41,834 nt of DNA from Labrenzia sp. OB1 (GCF_001624695.1 NZ_JSEP01000030.1:1-41834); one strand, 5' to 3'; counted from the stretch's first letter, positions 33,645-41,834 are shown. Translations and numbers: made by a program. The notes: a model not told the origin generated them from the sequence alone.

Positions 33645-33697
33645 CGGTCCGGGCCCCGGACCGCAAGCTCGGACCCGGTGCACCACGCACCGGGTCC
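33645..33697 (+). promoter_or_regulatory. Two tandem perfect stem-loops after rhaS
   Basis: CGGTCCGG / CCGGACCG (33645-33652 and 33656-33663) is followed by GGACCCGGTGC / GCACCGGGTCC (33671-33681 and 33687-33697). Both are perfect. The absence of a T-run argues against simple termination and for mRNA protection or attenuation that favours the binding protein. Confidence 0.75.
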
Positions 33698-33732
33698 CCT
33701 CAAAAACAATTCACCAGAACAGGCGCCGGAAT

Positions 33733-35286
33733 ATGGTCATGCTTGCGAAGGGCATCGAGGACGCATCGCCGCACTCCGGCGAAGGTTCCGCTCCCGTCCT
33801 GTCCCTGACGGGCATTTCCAAATCCTTTCCCGGAGTCAAGGCGCTCTCGGGCGTGGCTCTGGATCTTTATCCGGGCCAGGTCACGGCGCTGGTCGGCGAG
33901 AACGGCGCGGGCAAGTCGACCATTGTCAAGATCCTCACCGGCATCTACCAGCCGGACGACGGTCAGATCCGCATCAACGGGGAACCCGTGACCTTCCCGA
34001 CCGCGCAGGATGCAGGAAGCGCGGGCGTGACGGCCATTCACCAGGAAACCGTGCTTTTCGACGACCTCTCGGTGGCGGAAAACATCTTCATCGGCCATGC
34101 ACCGAAAACCCGCTTCGGGCTGATCGACCGCAGGGAAATGACCCGCAAGGCGAAGACCCTTCTGGAGAGGATCGGCGCGCAGATCGATCCCGGCGTTCCG
34201 CTCAGGGATCTCGGCATCGCCAACAAGCATCTGGTGGCGATTGCGCGCGCTTTGTCCATCGACGCCCGGATCGTCATCATGGACGAGCCGACCGCATCGC
34301 TTTCCCACAAGGAGATCGAGGAGACCTATGAGCTGGTCGAACGGCTCAAGGCGGACGGCAAGGCCATATTGTTTATCAGCCACAAGTTCGACGAGATCTT
34401 CCGGATTGCCGACCGCTATACGGTTTTCCGCGACGGAGAGATGGTGGGGGCGGGAAAGATTGCCGAAGTCGGCGAGCGGGAGCTTGTGAAGCTGATGGTC
34501 GGCCGGTCGGTTGACCAGGTTTTTCCCAAGCGGACACCGCAGCTCGGCGAAGAAGTCCTGAAGGTCGTCGGCTATTCGCATCCGACCGAATTCGAGGATA
34601 TCGGCTTTACGCTGCGCGCGGGCGAAATCCTCGGTTTCTACGGTCTCGTCGGCGCCGGACGCAGCGAATTCATGCAGGCGCTGTTCGGTATCACCAAACC
34701 CTCGAAGGGGGCCATCCGCATTGACGGCAAGGTCGCTGTCACACGAACGCCGAATGAGGCCATCGGGCATGGCATTGTCTATGTGCCGGAAGATCGGGGC
34801 AGGCAGGGAGTGATCAAGGGGTTGCCGATCTTCCAGAACGTTTCGCTGCCCTCACTGAAACAAACGTCACGAAACGGGTTCTTGCGGCTGGCGGCAGAAT
34901 TCACGCTGGCGCGCGACTACACACAGCGACTGGACCTGCGGGCCGCCGCCCTCGATCAGGACATCGGCGAGCTGTCCGGCGGCAACCAGCAGAAGGTCGT
35001 CATCGCCAAATGGCTGGCGACCAAACCGCGTGTCATCATTCTCGACGAACCCACCAAGGGCATCGACATCGGCTCCAAGGCGGCGGTGCATGAATTCATG
35101 GCGGAACTTGCCGCCGGCGGACTGGCCGTCATCATGGTGTCCTCGGAAATTCCTGAAATCCTCGGCATGTCCGACCGGGTCATCGTCATGCGTGAGGGGC
35201 GCATCGCGGCCGAATACGAAGGCGCGGACCTGACGCCGGAACATCTGGTGCGGGCCGCGGCCGGCATAACGGAGGTGCGGACATGA
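33733..35286 (+). CDS. rhaT: L-rhamnose ABC transporter ATPase (two-domain)
   Basis: 517 residues with two ATPase domains in tandem, as in RbsA/AraG/MglA. The first has Walker A GENGAGKST (55-63), a degenerate signature LGIANKH (160-166) and VIMDEPTAS. The second has a degenerate Walker A GLVGAGRSE and an intact signature LSGGNQQ (414-420), as is usual for this class. Its stop overlaps the rhaP start (ATGA). The ribosome site is weak, and a second ATG two codons on could be used. Confidence 0.94.
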   Translation: MVMLAKGIEDASPHSGEGSAPVLSLTGISKSFPGVKALSGVALDLYPGQVTALVGENGAGKSTIVKILTGIYQPDDGQIRINGEPVTFPTAQDAGSAGVTAIHQETVLFDDLSVAENIFIGHAPKTRFGLIDRREMTRKAKTLLERIGAQIDPGVPLRDLGIANKHLVAIARALSIDARIVIMDEPTASLSHKEIEETYELVERLKADGKAILFISHKFDEIFRIADRYTVFRDGEMVGAGKIAEVGERELVKLMVGRSVDQVFPKRTPQLGEEVLKVVGYSHPTEFEDIGFTLRAGEILGFYGLVGAGRSEFMQALFGITKPSKGAIRIDGKVAVTRTPNEAIGHGIVYVPEDRGRQGVIKGLPIFQNVSLPSLKQTSRNGFLRLAAEFTLARDYTQRLDLRAAALDQDIGELSGGNQQKVVIAKWLATKPRVIILDEPTKGIDIGSKAAVHEFMAELAAGGLAVIMVSSEIPEILGMSDRVIVMREGRIAAEYEGADLTPEHLVRAAAGITEVRT

Positions 35287-36266
35287 TCCGCTTGCTGTTC
35301 AAGTCACGCGAAATGATCCTGGGCGCGGCGATCCTTGTGCTCATGGCGGCGATCGCCTCACGATTCCCCGCGTTCGTCGCGCCGTCCAACCTTGCCAATG
35401 TCCTCAACGACACGGCCCCGCTGATCATCCTGGCGCTGGGCCAGATGGTGGTCATCCTGACCCGCTGCATCGATCTTTCCGTCGCCGCGAACCTCGCTCT
35501 CACGGGCATGGCCGTCGCCATGCTCAACACGGTCATGCCCGGGCTTCCGATTCCCGTCATTCTTCTGGTGGCCCTTTGCCTCGGTGCCCTCATGGGGCTG
35601 ATCAACGGCCTGCTGGTGTGGAAGCTCGACATTCCGCCGATCGTGGTGACGCTCGGCACCATGACCATCTTTCGAGGCATCATATTCGTGATCTCCGGCG
35701 GTGAATGGATCAATGCGCATGAGATGAGTGACACGTTCAAGGCGTTTCCGCGAGCCGTATTGTTCGGTTTGCCGGTCCTGTCGTGGATCGCCATCGCGGT
35801 TGCCGCCGGCTTCGTCGTGCTTGTCGGCAGAACGCCGCTCGGCCGGGCATTCTTCGCGGTCGGCGGCAATCCGCATGCCGCAGTCTACACCGGCATCGAT
35901 GTCGGCCGCACCCAATGTGCCGCCTATGTTCTTTCCGGCGCGCTCGCCGGGCTGACAGGGTATCTCTGGGTGGCGCGCTACGCGGTCGCCTACGTCGATA
36001 TCGCGGCCGGGTTCGAACTCGAAGTGGTCGCGGCCTGTGTAATCGGCGGTATTTCCATCGCCGGTGGCATCGGTTCGGTGGGCGGTGCGCTGCTCGGTGC
36101 GCTGTTCCTTGGAATCGTCAAAAACGCCTTGCCGGTCATTCACATCTCGCCGTTCTGGCAACTCGCCATCTCCGGCAGCGCCATCATCATCGCCGTTGCC
36201 TTTAACGCAACGTCGAGCCGGGCCAAGGGTCGGGTGATCCTGAAAAAAGCGGAGCACGCGCTATGA
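35283..36266 (+). CDS. rhaP: L-rhamnose ABC permease
   Basis: 327 residues, a BPD_transp_2 (RbsC-like) permease with eight to ten membrane spans and the family segments ITRCIDLSVAANLALTGM-like, PPIVVTLGTM and GTPLGRAF-like (GRTPLGRAFFAVGGN). It overlaps both neighbours by four bases (ATGA), showing translational coupling in the rhaTPQ set. Confidence 0.94.
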   Translation: MIRLLFKSREMILGAAILVLMAAIASRFPAFVAPSNLANVLNDTAPLIILALGQMVVILTRCIDLSVAANLALTGMAVAMLNTVMPGLPIPVILLVALCLGALMGLINGLLVWKLDIPPIVVTLGTMTIFRGIIFVISGGEWINAHEMSDTFKAFPRAVLFGLPVLSWIAIAVAAGFVVLVGRTPLGRAFFAVGGNPHAAVYTGIDVGRTQCAAYVLSGALAGLTGYLWVARYAVAYVDIAAGFELEVVAACVIGGISIAGGIGSVGGALLGALFLGIVKNALPVIHISPFWQLAISGSAIIIAVAFNATSSRAKGRVILKKAEHAL

Positions 36267-37273
36267 GCCTCGTCTCACCCGACCTGGCGAGACGCCAGCT
36301 GCCGGACCGACTGAAGACACCGCTGCAGCGTTTTCTGGTGAGTTGGGAACTGCTGCTTCTCGGCGTTGCTGTTGCGGTTTTCGTGCTGAACAGCTTCGCC
36401 TCGCCGTATTTTCTCGATCCATGGAACCTTTCCGACGCGACCTTCAATTTTACCGAGAAAGCCATGATCGCCTTCGCCATGGCGCTGCTGATCATCTCCG
36501 GTGAAATCGATCTTTCGGTCGCCTCGATCCTGGCGCTGGCCTCCACCGCAATGGGGTTCGCCGTGCAACTGGGCGCCGACACGCCGGTGCTGGTTCTGAC
36601 CGGTCTGGCCGTCGGCCTCGCCTGCGGGGCCTTCAACGGCCTGCTCGTTACCGGCTTCGGCCTGCCGTCCATCGTCGTCACCATCGGCACCATGAGCCTC
36701 TTCCGGGGGATCTCCTATATCGTTCTCGGCGACAAGGCCTATACCGGGTATCCGTCCGATTTCGCCTTTTTCGGTCAGGGCTACGTCTGGTGGGTGATTT
36801 CCTTCGAGTTCGTGCTGTTCGCGCTTCTGGCAGTTGTGTTTGCCGTCCTTCTGCACCGCACGAATTTCGGCAGGGCGGTCTATGTCATCGGCAACAATCC
36901 CGTCGGGGCGCTGTTTTCCGGCATCCGCGTGCCGAATGTGAAATTCGCCCTGTTTGTGCTGACCGGGTTGATGTCCGGCGTGGCTGCCATCTGCCTGACC
37001 TCCCGCCTCGGTGCGACGCGCCCGTCCATCGCGTTCGGCTGGGAACTGGAGGTGGTCACCATGGTCGTTCTCGGCGGGGTCAGCATTCTGGGCGGGTCCG
37101 GCACCATTCCCGGCGTCGTCATCGCCGCCTTCGTGATGGGCATGGTTACCTTCGGTTTCGGCCTTTTGAATGTTCCGGGCATCGTGATGTCGATCTTCAT
37201 CGGCCTTTTGCTGATTGCCGTCATCGCATTGCCGCGCATCGCCCGGCGTCTGCTGGCAGGACGAAAGGACTGA
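36263..37273 (+). CDS. rhaQ: L-rhamnose ABC permease
   Basis: 336 residues, a second RbsC-like permease, with ISGEIDLSVASILALAS, LPSIVVTIGTMSLFRG and the GGVSILGGSGTIPG segment near the end. It pairs with RhaP as a heterodimeric channel. It ends three bases before rhaM. Confidence 0.94.
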   Translation: MSLVSPDLARRQLPDRLKTPLQRFLVSWELLLLGVAVAVFVLNSFASPYFLDPWNLSDATFNFTEKAMIAFAMALLIISGEIDLSVASILALASTAMGFAVQLGADTPVLVLTGLAVGLACGAFNGLLVTGFGLPSIVVTIGTMSLFRGISYIVLGDKAYTGYPSDFAFFGQGYVWWVISFEFVLFALLAVVFAVLLHRTNFGRAVYVIGNNPVGALFSGIRVPNVKFALFVLTGLMSGVAAICLTSRLGATRPSIAFGWELEVVTMVVLGGVSILGGSGTIPGVVIAAFVMGMVTFGFGLLNVPGIVMSIFIGLLLIAVIALPRIARRLLAGRKD

Positions 37274-37276
37274 ACA

Positions 37277-37591
37277 ATGGAAAAAGTCGCGTTCAAGATG
37301 CATCTGCATCCGGGATCGGAAACCGAATACAGGAAACGCCACGACGAGATCTGGCCCGAGTTGGCGGCGCTCTTGAAGGAGGCAGGCGTCAGCGACTATT
37401 CCATTCATCTGGACCGGGAAACGAATATCCTGTTCGCGGTCCTTTGGCGGCGGGACGATCATATGATGTACGATCTGCCCATGCACCCGGTCATGCGCCG
37501 ATGGTGGACGCATATGGCTGATCTGATGGTGGTCAATCCCGATAACGAACCCGTCGCGGTGCCGCTTGAAACCGTCTTTCACATGGACTGA
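37277..37591 (+). CDS. rhaM: L-rhamnose mutarotase
   Basis: 104 residues, full length. Catalytic His22 with Tyr18 (EYRKRHDEIW) and the tryptophan pair RRWWTHMADLM match the RhaM family (called RhaU in Rhizobium). It interconverts the alpha and beta anomers of L-rhamnose, which speeds feeding of the isomerase. Located between permease and kinase, as in Rhizobium. Confidence 0.97.
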   Translation: MEKVAFKMHLHPGSETEYRKRHDEIWPELAALLKEAGVSDYSIHLDRETNILFAVLWRRDDHMMYDLPMHPVMRRWWTHMADLMVVNPDNEPVAVPLETVFHMD

Positions 37592-37597
37592 CTGGCG

Positions 37598-38995
37598 ATG
37601 AAGAGCCTGAAACATGTTGGCGTGGTCGATATCGGCAAGACAAACGTCAAGGTCGCCATCGTCGATCTTGAGCGCGAACGGGAGATTGGCGTGCTGACCC
37701 GGCCCAATCGCGTTCTGCCCGGCCCGCCCTATCCGCATTATGACACGGACGGGCACTGGGGGTTCCTCTGCGGCGCACTCAAACAGCTGCATCTTGAACA
37801 CGGTATCGATGCGCTGTCCGTGACAACCCACGGTGCCTGCGTGGTTCTTCTGGATGCGGAGGGCCAACTTGCCGCGCCGATTCTCGATTATGAATTCGGC
37901 GGACCCGACGAACTGGCCAGTGCTTATGACGCAGTCCGTCCGGACTTCGGCGAAACCGGTTCACCGCGTCTCGGCATGGGATTGAATCCCGGCGCACAGA
38001 TCTTCTGGCAGTTTCATTCCGATCCCGGCCTTGCGGAGCGGACCGCGTCGGTGCTCACCTATCCGCAATACTGGACCTTCCGCCTGACGGGCGTGGCAGC
38101 CAACGAAGTGACGTCGCTCGGCTGCCACACCGATCTGTGGTGTCCGCGCGACAATCGCTATTCCCCGCTTGTGGAGCGTCTGGGGCTTTCGGGAAAAATG
38201 CCGCCGGTGAAGCGGGCGGCCGATCCGCCTGTCACGATCCTGCCGGACGTTGCGCGCGCGACAGGGCTGCCGGAAGGGCTACCGGTCTCCTGCGGCATCC
38301 ACGATTCCAATGCCTCGCTTTATCCGCATCTTCTCAAGCGTCAGGCGCCGTTTTCGGTCGTATCGACAGGAACCTGGGTCATCGTCCTGTCCATCGGCGG
38401 GCAAACCGAATGTCTCGACCCGGGCAGGGACACGCTGATCAACGTCAATGCCTTGGGCGACCCGGTTCCCTCGGCCCGTTTCATGGGCGGACGGGAATTT
38501 GACATGATCCTGGGCGGGCGTGACGCGACATGTTCGGCGACGGACATCACAAACGTTCTTGAACGGGAGATCATGCTTTTCCCGGCGGTTGATCCCCGGT
38601 CCGGGCCGTTCCAGGGTCAGGTGCATGACTGGAGTGTCGACGAGACAAGGCTCAGCGACGGGGAACGCTATGCCGCGCTGTCGTTCTATCTGGCGCTGAC
38701 CACGGCGGAATGCCTCGCCATGACCGGCGCGGACGGTCCGATCCTTGTCGAGGGGCCATTTTCAAAAAACCGGCTTTATCTGAACATGCTGCGGGCCGCG
38801 ACCGGCCGGGCTACCGAGGCCGCCGACGGCTCGCTCACCGGAACCAGCATTGGTGCGGCGTTGCTGCTTGCTCAGAAGAAAACGATTTTCGGATCAGCCG
38901 CGCCGGCAGGGAAGCCTCCCGCCGATCCCCGCCTTGAAAGCTACGCCTCCCACTGGCGGGAAGAAGTTCATCGCGCTGGGCCGGCACCGGAGTAG
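37598..38995 (+). CDS. rhaK: L-rhamnulokinase (FGGY family)
   Basis: 465 residues with an FGGY-kinase fold: N-terminal phosphate loop VVDIGKTNVKVAIVD (about 9-23), THGACVVLLD, the CGIHDSNASLYPH segment holding the catalytic Asp, and STGTWVI. It phosphorylates L-rhamnulose to the 1-phosphate consumed by RhaD. In R. leguminosarum RhaK is also needed for rhamnose transport by the neighbouring ABC system, and the same gene linkage is kept here. It starts six bases after rhaM. Confidence 0.94.
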   Translation: MKSLKHVGVVDIGKTNVKVAIVDLEREREIGVLTRPNRVLPGPPYPHYDTDGHWGFLCGALKQLHLEHGIDALSVTTHGACVVLLDAEGQLAAPILDYEFGGPDELASAYDAVRPDFGETGSPRLGMGLNPGAQIFWQFHSDPGLAERTASVLTYPQYWTFRLTGVAANEVTSLGCHTDLWCPRDNRYSPLVERLGLSGKMPPVKRAADPPVTILPDVARATGLPEGLPVSCGIHDSNASLYPHLLKRQAPFSVVSTGTWVIVLSIGGQTECLDPGRDTLINVNALGDPVPSARFMGGREFDMILGGRDATCSATDITNVLEREIMLFPAVDPRSGPFQGQVHDWSVDETRLSDGERYAALSFYLALTTAECLAMTGADGPILVEGPFSKNRLYLNMLRAATGRATEAADGSLTGTSIGAALLLAQKKTIFGSAAPAGKPPADPRLESYASHWREEVHRAGPAPE

Positions 38996-39157
38996 GCATG
39001 CCGCCGCAAACGGTTCTTCGGCTGAATCATGCCCGTGGTGATGAAAATTGAGGCTGCCGCGAGAGGGTTTTGACGTGAAGTTTTCTTGACCCTTCGCCGG
39101 ATGTGGTTACACCCCTTTACCTCATTGCAATCGTTTTTCCAGGCAAGAGGTGGGTTC

Positions 39158-39604
39158 ATGTCCGCGTCCCCGGTTTCTCCGAAAGTCTCTCCAACTGGCG
39201 AGTCCGGCGATCCGCATAACGATACAGTCCTGACCGAAGAGGGGCAGGACGTCATCCTGATCGAAGGGCTGCTGGTGCCGGCGGAGATCGGCATTCTGGA
39301 CAGCGAAAAGGGGCGGGCCCAATCCGTCTGCTTCGATGTCGAGATCCGGACCGTGCCGGGCTACCGCAAGATTTTTCAGGAGACCGGTGCCTATGTATCC
39401 TATGCCGACACCGTGGCGTTCGTACAGAACAAGGCTGCTTGCGGCGGTCACACGGACATGGTCGAGGACTGGGCAGAGGCGGTCGCCGGCTTCGTGCTGA
39501 CGAATCCGCTGGCAGACCAGGTGACGGTCAAGGTGACCAAGCTGGACATTTTCGACGATGCGGCAGGGGTCGGTATCCGGATCTGCCGCAAGCGGTCCGC
39601 ATGA
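39158..39604 (+). CDS. folB: Dihydroneopterin aldolase family protein
   Basis: 148 residues from the ATG at 39158, with AGAGG seven bases upstream. After a polar 30-residue extension the family core begins at DVILIEGLLVPAEIG. Likely active-site residues are kept: Tyr82 (SYADTV), Glu103 (MVEDWAE) and Lys128 (VTKLDIF), although the usual Pro after the Lys is Leu. It should act on dihydroneopterin or the related monapterin (FolX-like). The next two genes are also pterin-linked, but no folK or folE is present. Confidence 0.82.
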   Translation: MSASPVSPKVSPTGESGDPHNDTVLTEEGQDVILIEGLLVPAEIGILDSEKGRAQSVCFDVEIRTVPGYRKIFQETGAYVSYADTVAFVQNKAACGGHTDMVEDWAEAVAGFVLTNPLADQVTVKVTKLDIFDDAAGVGIRICRKRSA

Positions 39605-39747
39605 GCGGGAAACGCCGGATTGGAGGCATTCGGCCTTGCCGTGCCGCCGCTTTTTCCTATCTTTTCTGGAGCCTGCGTGATGTGCGCGGGGAACCCTGCC
39701 CGCCAATGCTCTGATTGCCTGGCCTTATTTCTGGAGCGCCGCCTTTC

Positions 39748-40632
39748 ATGATTTCCGCAGACCGCCTCCTCCCGTTGTGGCTCAAGTACCGGGAGGCGCT
39801 GGAAGCACCGGTCCGGACTTTCGAGTTTGCGAAATTCGGTCGCCGGTTCGAGGACCGAACCTACCAGATGGGTGTTTTGAACCTGTCTCCCGACAGCAGC
39901 TATCGCGAAACGGTGTGTCATACGCTCGAGGCGGCGCTCTACCGTGGCCGGCGGATGACGCTGGAAGGAGCCGCTATGGTGGATATCGGCGCGGAATCGA
40001 CCGGGGATTCTGCGGATCTCGTTGCGGCGGAAAAACAGATCGACCGCATGAGGCCCGTGGTGAAGGCGCTTGCGGAGGAGGGGATCCTTGTCTCTGTCGA
40101 GACTTATCATCCGGAGGTGGGTGTCGCGCTTTTGAAGGCGGGGGCCGGTGTGGTCAATCTTACGGGCCGGGTCGATGACAGGGCTTTCTACGAAGCGATC
40201 GCCTCCCATGAGGCCGGTCTGGTGATGTGTTACACGCCGGGGGAAAACGCCCGTTCGAAGGACTACCTCCCCCCGGTGGAGGAAATTTTCGATCATCAGC
40301 TGGCTTTTTTCAGGGAAAGGCTCGCTCTGGCAACCGAGGCTGGGGTGGAACGCCTGTGGGTTGATCCGGGTTTCGGCTTTGCCCTTCACCTGCCGGACGG
40401 GCCGGACAGGATCCGCTACCAGACCGACAGTATCCTGCAGTCCTTCCGGCTGCGCGAGCTTGGCTGGCCGGTGACGTTGCAGCTAACCGGGGCGGTCTAT
40501 CTGTTCAGGGACGAGGTGCGGGTCGCGCAGACCAGCGCGGCGACACTGGCGGTGATGTCGAAGGCCAATCTGGTACGCAGCCACGAGGTGTCGCGGGTTC
40601 AGCCGGTTCTGAACCTGCAGGACTACGCCTGA
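39748..40632 (+). CDS. Dihydropteroate-synthase-like protein with altered active site
   Basis: 294 residues from the ATG at 39748; a TTG at 39715 lacks a ribosome site. The TIM-barrel order of DHPS is clear: MGVLNLSPDS (41-50), DIGAEST (79-85), SVETY (116-120), VVNLTG (135-140), DPGFGF (206-211) and RSHEV (277-281). Compared with E. coli DHPS, STRPGA is STGDSA, the Asp of VDT is Glu, and the SRKS lysine motif is gone (QLTGAV at 245-250). Arg277 and His279 remain. I infer a paralogue that binds a pterin but may not use p-aminobenzoate. It lies between a FolB-like and a FolM/PTR1-like gene. Confidence 0.75.
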   Translation: MISADRLLPLWLKYREALEAPVRTFEFAKFGRRFEDRTYQMGVLNLSPDSSYRETVCHTLEAALYRGRRMTLEGAAMVDIGAESTGDSADLVAAEKQIDRMRPVVKALAEEGILVSVETYHPEVGVALLKAGAGVVNLTGRVDDRAFYEAIASHEAGLVMCYTPGENARSKDYLPPVEEIFDHQLAFFRERLALATEAGVERLWVDPGFGFALHLPDGPDRIRYQTDSILQSFRLRELGWPVTLQLTGAVYLFRDEVRVAQTSAATLAVMSKANLVRSHEVSRVQPVLNLQDYA

Positions 40633-40692
40633 CGCGGTTCCGCGCGGTGGTTGGGATCACGCTTCCTTGAGGGGGCTGTTGGGAGACAAGTC

Positions 40693-41448
40693 ATGACGGT
40701 CGGCAAGATTGCGCTGGTGACTGGGGCAGGAAAACGGGTCGGCAAGGCCATCGCCCGAGGTCTCGCGGATGATGGTTACGCGCTTGGGCTTCACTACAAT
40801 TCTTCTGCAGGTGGTGCCCAGGACCTCTACGTGGACATTCTTGCTTCCGGCGGCAAGGCCGCACTCCTGCAAAAGGATCTCAGCCAGCCGGACACCGCGG
40901 GCGACCTGGTGCGGGAGGCCGCTGACGCGCTGGGCGGCCCGGTTTCGCTCCTCATCAATTCCGCCTCGGCTTTCGACACGGACAGCCTTTCCGACATGAC
41001 ATGGGACACCTGGCAGTTCCTGATGAATGTGAATGCCGCCGCCCCCGTCTTTCTGATGAAGGCCTTTGCGGATCAGGATCCGCTGCCGGAGGGCGGCGCC
41101 ATCGTCAACATGCTGGATACCCAGATGGCCTCGGCCTCGCCCGAACGTTTCAGCTATTTCTGCGGCAAGTTCGCGCTGGACGGCGCAACACGGCTGGCGG
41201 CCTTCGAACTCGGGCCGAAGGGTATCCGGGTGAACGCGGTCGCGCCGGGGCTGGTGCTTCCCAGCGACCAGAGCCAGGAAAACTTCGAAAGCCGCCAGAA
41301 GCTGACGCCGCTCGGCCCGGGTCTCGGGCCGGACGATATCGTTGCCGCGGTCAGGTATCTGGTGGCGGCAAAACAGGTAACGGGACATACTCTGGTGGTG
41401 GATGCGGGGCAGCGCCTGATGGGCTTCGGAAACTCACCTGTCGGGTAG
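40693..41448 (+). CDS. Pteridine reductase, PTR1/FolM-like SDR
   Basis: 251 residues from the ATG at 40693, with GGGAG seven bases upstream. The NADPH motif is TGAGKRVG (10-17), the TGx3RxG form that separates pteridine reductases from ordinary SDRs. Asp141, Tyr155 and Lys159 fit the PTR1 catalytic set (Asp, Tyr-x3-Lys). It would reduce dihydromonapterin, dihydrofolate or another dihydropterin. It is the third gene of the pterin cluster and the last protein gene of the window. Confidence 0.85.
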   Translation: MTVGKIALVTGAGKRVGKAIARGLADDGYALGLHYNSSAGGAQDLYVDILASGGKAALLQKDLSQPDTAGDLVREAADALGGPVSLLINSASAFDTDSLSDMTWDTWQFLMNVNAAAPVFLMKAFADQDPLPEGGAIVNMLDTQMASASPERFSYFCGKFALDGATRLAAFELGPKGIRVNAVAPGLVLPSDQSQENFESRQKLTPLGPGLGPDDIVAAVRYLVAAKQVTGHTLVVDAGQRLMGFGNSPVG

Positions 41449-41536
41449 ACGTCGGGTCCTTAAGGGGTTTCACGATGGTTAATATCCACTGTTCCAGGCA
41501 GGGCGATATTTTTCGCAAGAAAATTCAAATCGGCTG

Positions 41537-41565
41537 TTGACGGGTTCAATTGTGCTGCGTATAAC
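41537..41565 (+). promoter_or_regulatory. Strong promoter, probably rRNA operon P1
   Basis: TTGACG (41537-41542), an exact 17-base spacer and TATAAC (41560-41565), with AT-rich sequence upstream (UP-element-like, 41506-41530) and a GC-rich discriminator GCGGC just after the -10. This combination is typical of stringently controlled rRNA promoters. Confidence 0.7.
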
Positions 41566-41570
41566 GCGGC

Positions 41571-41834
41571 TCATCGACGGCGGCAACGTCGCTGGCGAGA
41601 GGGTTTTTTGTACTAAATTCCTGAAAATCGGACATTTGGTTCCGGGCTGCGAGGTTCGGGTGTGGCTGGTTTTCGCTGGATTTTGGTGGTCCCGAGAGAG
41701 CGTTTGTTTCTCTGTTCATTGACAATTTGATTTTGAAGGAAGGGAAGCGTAGGCGGCGTTGGCCTTGCGGGAAGCCATTATCGGATCACTTGTGTTTTGG
41801 TTTTGGTTTTTAAGTAAGGGTTACGCAGGTACGT
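41571..41834 (+). ncRNA. Probable rRNA operon leader with boxA-like element
   Basis: No protein gene is supported after 41448. TGTTCATTGACA (41713-41724) matches 9 of 12 positions of the E. coli boxA antitermination element TGCTCTTTAACA. It is followed by GGAAGGGAAGCGTAGGCGGCG and a T-rich tract, which resemble sequences preceding 16S or 23S genes in alphaproteobacteria. The leader runs off the window; the 16S gene itself is not included. Short reading frames here are not convincing. Confidence 0.55.

Noticed and set aside
36275..37867. 530-residue open frame on the minus strand
   Set aside because: It is antisense to rhaQ, rhaM and the start of rhaK, whose products are all recognisable and whose junctions are tightly coupled. 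Long open antisense frames are expected in GC-rich coding DNA, and the translation is rich in His, Asp, Gly and Gln without family features.
41531..41722. Short reading frames after the pteridine reductase gene
   Set aside because: They lack ribosome sites and overlap the rrn-like promoter and leader.

Overview
The window comes from a GC-rich alphaproteobacterium. A rhizobium-type L-rhamnose locus, initiator tRNA sequence features, TRAP transport and the gene style suggest Hyphomicrobiales or Stappiaceae relatives (Roseibium/Labrenzia/Stappia type, often marine and alga-associated). That placement is an inference; no rRNA gene is present to confirm it. The left edge holds an initiator tRNA-fMet with a terminator, normally the last gene of an alphaproteobacterial rRNA operon. 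The right edge holds a strong promoter followed by a boxA-like leader, which looks like the start of another rRNA operon. The window may therefore be the stretch between two rrn operons. I saw no insertion sequence, integrase, CRISPR array or phage gene.

Region 1 (705-8911, plus strand) is the least familiar part. It is a five-gene operon: a fusion of a catalase-related heme domain with a fatty-acid dioxygenase/cyclooxygenase-like heme domain, a membrane-anchored di-heme cytochrome c related to RoxA/MauG-type proteins, a six-helix membrane protein, a long nitroreductase-like protein, and an intracellular-looking subtilisin-family protease. In cyanobacteria a cyclooxygenase-like linoleate dioxygenase and a catalase-related hydroperoxide lyase are known as separate, cooperating proteins. 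Here the equivalent domains are in one chain, so the operon is a candidate oxylipin-forming system.

Region 2 (8935-17279 minus, 17384-18250 plus) takes up and hydrolyses pectin-type oligosaccharides: a GH4 alpha-galacturonidase-like enzyme, a TogMNAB-type ABC importer, a GH28 exopolygalacturonase-like enzyme and a GH105 unsaturated-uronyl hydrolase, with a divergent AraC regulator. Region 3 (18290-27098 minus, 27193-27885 plus) is a nine-gene uronate operon, uxaC, TRAP transporter (PQM), kdgF, kduI, kduD, uxuB, uxuA, with a divergent GntR/FCD regulator. It converts glucuronate and unsaturated uronates to 2-keto-3-deoxygluconate (KDG). KDG kinase and aldolase are not in the window.

Region 4 (28064-38995) is a complete rhizobium-style L-rhamnose locus: rhaI and the aldolase-dehydrogenase fusion rhaD on the minus strand, and rhaR-rhaS-rhaT-rhaP-rhaQ-rhaM(U)-rhaK on the plus strand. 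Regions 2-4 together would let the cell live on oligosaccharides of galacturonate/glucuronate and rhamnose, such as rhamnogalacturonan or ulvan fragments. Region 5 (39158-41448) is a small pterin cluster: a dihydroneopterin aldolase, a dihydropteroate-synthase paralogue that has lost key substrate residues, and a PTR1/FolM-type pteridine reductase. Each of the three substrate-binding-protein genes (togB, dctP-like, rhaS) is followed by a perfect GC-rich hairpin before the next gene.
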